Shown here: positions 14,484-16,318 of the stretch, one piece after another
Layout of the letters: every line of letters begins with the position of its first letter
How positions within the stretch are numbered: position 1 is the first letter of the stretch
Source of the DNA: Thermoanaerobaculales bacterium
GTDB lineage: Bacteria; Acidobacteriota; Thermoanaerobaculia; Thermoanaerobaculales; Sulfomarinibacteraceae
Assembly: GCA_029932545.1 (NCBI GenBank)
Contig: JAOZPW010000053.1
Span: 1-16,318 of the forward strand
DNA length: 16,318 nt
Direction of reading: 5' to 3'
Made by a program: the position numbers and the translations under genes
Notes under the pieces: generated by a model
Databases searched by the model: none
What the model was told of the DNA's origin: nothing
Seen by the model: only the letters and a program-made list of their open reading frames with translations

Positions 14484-15851
14484 ATGACAACGAACTCCAC
14501 TACCCCACCGCTGACCCTCCGCCGGACCTCAATCTTCTGGCTGCCCCTGGCGTTGACCTGGCTGATGATGGCGGTCGAGGGGCCGTTGTTGACCGCAGTC
14601 ATCGCCCGCATGCCCGACCCCAAACTCAATCTGGCCGCCTTCGGGGTTGCCTTCGCATTTGCCCTGATCGTCGAGGCGCCGGTGATCATGATGATGGCCG
14701 CGTCGACGGCTCTGGTCAGTAATCGGGAGACCTACCTCAAGCTCCGCAACTTTACCCAGGCATTGAACGTCGCGATCACCGTCACGATGCTGATCGGACT
14801 TGTGCCCGCGGTACATCAATGGGTGATCGGAGGCCTCTTGGGTCTGGACCCGTCGGTCAGTCGTTTGACGTGGCTCCCCTTGGCCCTGCTGCTTCCGTGG
14901 CCGGCAGCCATCGGTCTTCGCCGCTTCTACCAGGGCATTTTGATCCGTAACGGCCTGACCCGGCGGGTCGCCTATGGGACCGCTCTCCGTTTGATGACGA
15001 TGGCAGGCGCGACCACAGCGCTGGTTCTCGGAACCGACCTGGAAGGCGCGGCAGTTGGCGCCGCAGCGCTGTCGTTGGGCGTCACTGCGGAGGCCGTGGG
15101 TGCACGGATGCTCTCTGCCCGCCTGATCAAACGGCTTCTGGACGGCCGTCTGGCGGAGACACCGGTCGACGACATCGGATTGCACTATCGAACCATCATC
15201 GACTTCTACACTCCTCTGGCCCTAACCTCTTTCTTGAGCCTGGGCGTGCAACCGATCGTCACCTTCTTCGTCGGCCACGGCCGGGCGCCGTTGGAGTCCC
15301 TGGCGGTGCTGCCGGTTGTCCACGCCCTGGTCTTCATCTTTCGCTCTCTGGGTCTGGCATTCCAGGAGGCCGCGATTGCACTGTTCGGCGACCAAATGGA
15401 AGGATACGAGACCCTTCGGCGTTTCACTCTTTTACTGGGGATCGCAGTCTTCGCCGGCCTGGGCTTGATCGTCTGGACGCCTCTGGTACATTGGTGGTTC
15501 TACTCTGTAGCTGGCCTGCCGAGTGATCTCGTGGCCTATGCAGTGCCGGCCGCAAGAATCCTGACAATCATGCCGGTGCTGACGGTCTGGATCTCTTGGC
15601 AACGCGCACAGCTGGTTCACTTCAAGAAGACCACGCCGATCACATGGGCCTCGGCCCTGGAGATCACCGGCGTCGTCGCGGGCCTCGTCGCCGGCATCAT
15701 GATCTTCGACCTGCCCGGGGCCACCGCAGCCGCCATAGCTCTGGTCCTTGGGCGGCTGGCCGCAAACGGTTGGTTGATCCCGCCGATTCAACGTCTGCTC
15801 GCCACCTCACCCTCGGTGGATGCCCAAAACCGGAGACCTCAATCGCGGTAA
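14484..15851 (+). CDS. MOP-superfamily membrane transporter, MATE/ANKH-like
   Basis: 455 residues with about twelve hydrophobic segments in two similar halves: TSIFWLPLALTWLMMAVEGP opens the first and TIIDFYTPLALTSFLSLGVQ the second. The repeat of 'PLALT' at the head of each half, the 12-helix layout and the length fit the MOP superfamily (MATE drug exporters, polysaccharide and lipid II flippases, ANKH). PLALTSFLSLGVQPIVTFFV then APLESLAVLPVV, and later IVWTPLVHWWF, recall the ANKH branch as I remember it. Substrate is unknown. The first segment ends with an acidic residue (MMAVEGP), as is common in MATE helix 1. The gene diverges from the FG-GAP gene (136 bases between starts) and converges on the BNR gene. 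The ribosome-binding site is weak (AAGG two bases before ATG). Confidence 0.75.
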   Translation: MTTNSTTPPLTLRRTSIFWLPLALTWLMMAVEGPLLTAVIARMPDPKLNLAAFGVAFAFALIVEAPVIMMMAASTALVSNRETYLKLRNFTQALNVAITVTMLIGLVPAVHQWVIGGLLGLDPSVSRLTWLPLALLLPWPAAIGLRRFYQGILIRNGLTRRVAYGTALRLMTMAGATTALVLGTDLEGAAVGAAALSLGVTAEAVGARMLSARLIKRLLDGRLAETPVDDIGLHYRTIIDFYTPLALTSFLSLGVQPIVTFFVGHGRAPLESLAVLPVVHALVFIFRSLGLAFQEAAIALFGDQMEGYETLRRFTLLLGIAVFAGLGLIVWTPLVHWWFYSVAGLPSDLVAYAVPAARILTIMPVLTVWISWQRAQLVHFKKTTPITWASALEITGVVAGLVAGIMIFDLPGATAAAIALVLGRLAANGWLIPPIQRLLATSPSVDAQNRRPQSR

Positions 15852-15857
15852 TTCTCC

Positions 15858-15944
15858 GCTAGGAGCGGGGCCGGATTGGCCCATTTCGGCAACCCTGAAA
15901 CAGAATTCCACCTTCAAGGGGCCAATACGGTACGCGCTCCTAGC
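15858..15944. repeat. Long interrupted inverted repeat between convergent genes
   Basis: GCTAGGAGCG (15858-15867) pairs perfectly with CGCTCCTAGC (15935-15944). Inside that, ATTGGCCC (15875-15882) pairs with GGGCCAAT (15919-15926). The two stems are separated by unequal internal loops (7 and 8 bases) and cap a 36-base centre. The dyad spans nearly the whole gap between the MOP-family gene and the BNR gene and covers the BNR stop codon. It may stop transcription from both sides, but it has no T-run. Confidence 0.7.
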
Positions 15945-16318
15945 TTCCACCAACCGTATCGTCCCAGAACCCTGTCCCATTGACCTCGAATCCATTGATG
16001 AAGATCAGGTCCTGAAAGTCCACCTGACGCTTCCAGAGACCGTTCCCCCAGGTGCCGATGACCAGCGTCGTGTCGTCCGGACCGTTGGAATGGATCTGCA
16101 TCGCCCGGACCTTGACGACATCGGGCATGTTGTCCATGTACCGATACCAGTGCCGTCCGCCACTGTCGGATCGGAAGATACCGACCTCGGTCGCCAGGAA
16201 GAGCTGGGAATGATCGTAGGGGTGAGACAACAACTGCCAGTAGTCGACATTGGGCAGGAGGGTTTTGAGGTCCCCCGTGACGTCCCACCAAGATGCACCC
16301 TGGTTAGTGCTGAGGAAG
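15940..16318 (-). CDS. C-terminal end of a BNR/sortilin-type beta-propeller protein, cut by the window edge
   Basis: The frame is open to the right edge; 125 residues are visible and the N-terminus lies outside. Two BNR/Asp-box motifs are seen: STNQGASWWDV and SDSGGRHWYRY (S/T-x-D/N-x-G-x-x-W). Between them is PNVDYWQLLSHPYDHSQLFLATEVGIF, and after them DTTLVIGTWGNGLWKRQV. This pattern is typical of large secreted VPS10/sortilin-like and photosystem-stability-factor-like propellers, often glycosidase- or surface-related. The last 22 residues, starting LIFINGFEVNGTGFW, match the tail of the FG-GAP protein. Any internal start near 16233 is a TTG inside the propeller and should not be used. Confidence 0.85.
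   Translation of the reverse strand, partial: FLSTNQGASWWDVTGDLKTLLPNVDYWQLLSHPYDHSQLFLATEVGIFRSDSGGRHWYRYMDNMPDVVKVRAMQIHSNGPDDTTLVIGTWGNGLWKRQVDFQDLIFINGFEVNGTGFWDDTVGGS

Noticed and set aside
14529..15185. Minus-strand open frame of 218 codons opposite the MOP-family gene
   Set aside because: Arg/Gln/Asp/His-rich shadow of hydrophobic codons, with no domain and no ribosome-binding site.

Overview
The window looks like a high-GC bacterial chromosome segment with ordinary gene density. Features such as multi-repeat secreted FG-GAP and BNR proteins, a SLC30A9-type CDF transporter, a long NupC and a VapBC pair would fit an Acidobacteriota-like lineage (for example Thermoanaerobaculia). That placement is a weak inference from gene style only. 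I saw no rRNA, tRNA, CRISPR array, insertion sequence or phage gene.

Layout. The left edge (12-279, +) carries the start of an arsenite methyltransferase gene (arsM) that is frameshifted and cut off, next to a C/T-rich tract. A long minus-strand block follows, listed here right to left as transcribed. It starts with a NupC-type nucleoside transporter (7246-8871), then a secreted or lipid-anchored beta-propeller-like protein (5848-7176), pabB (4656-5873) and pabC (3880-4659). Next come an ArsR-family regulator (3417-3776), a CDF metal transporter (2314-3306) and a Uup-type ABC-F ATPase (330-2138). pabB and pabC overlap by GTGA and make the 4-aminobenzoate branch of folate synthesis. A good sigma70-type promoter overlaps the pabC stop codon and would give arsR a leader RNA of about 70 nt. 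That leader contains a perfect 14-bp inverted repeat just before the arsR start.

Divergent from nupC, on the plus strand, lie a vapBC toxin-antitoxin pair (9113-9735), with a 16-bp palindrome over its -10 box, and a small membrane protein (9887-10267). Convergent with that is an endonuclease/exonuclease/phosphatase-family protein (10274-11296, -). Next is a 940-residue secreted protein with fourteen FG-GAP/VCBS repeats (11525-14347, -). A MATE/ANKH-like MOP-superfamily membrane protein diverges from it (14484-15851, +). The window ends in the C-terminus of a BNR/sortilin-type propeller protein (15940-16318, -).

Most striking observation: the two secreted repeat proteins that flank the MOP-family membrane protein end in the same short tail, LIFxxGFExxxTxxW, placed exactly seven residues before each stop codon. 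The rest of the two proteins is unrelated in fold family. This looks like a C-terminal sorting or processing tag, and the function is unknown to me. Also notable are the arsR leader hairpin, the decayed arsM, a NupC with about 100 extra residues, and short degenerate tandem 'phrases' (6-, 7- or about 10-nt units) in most intergenic gaps.
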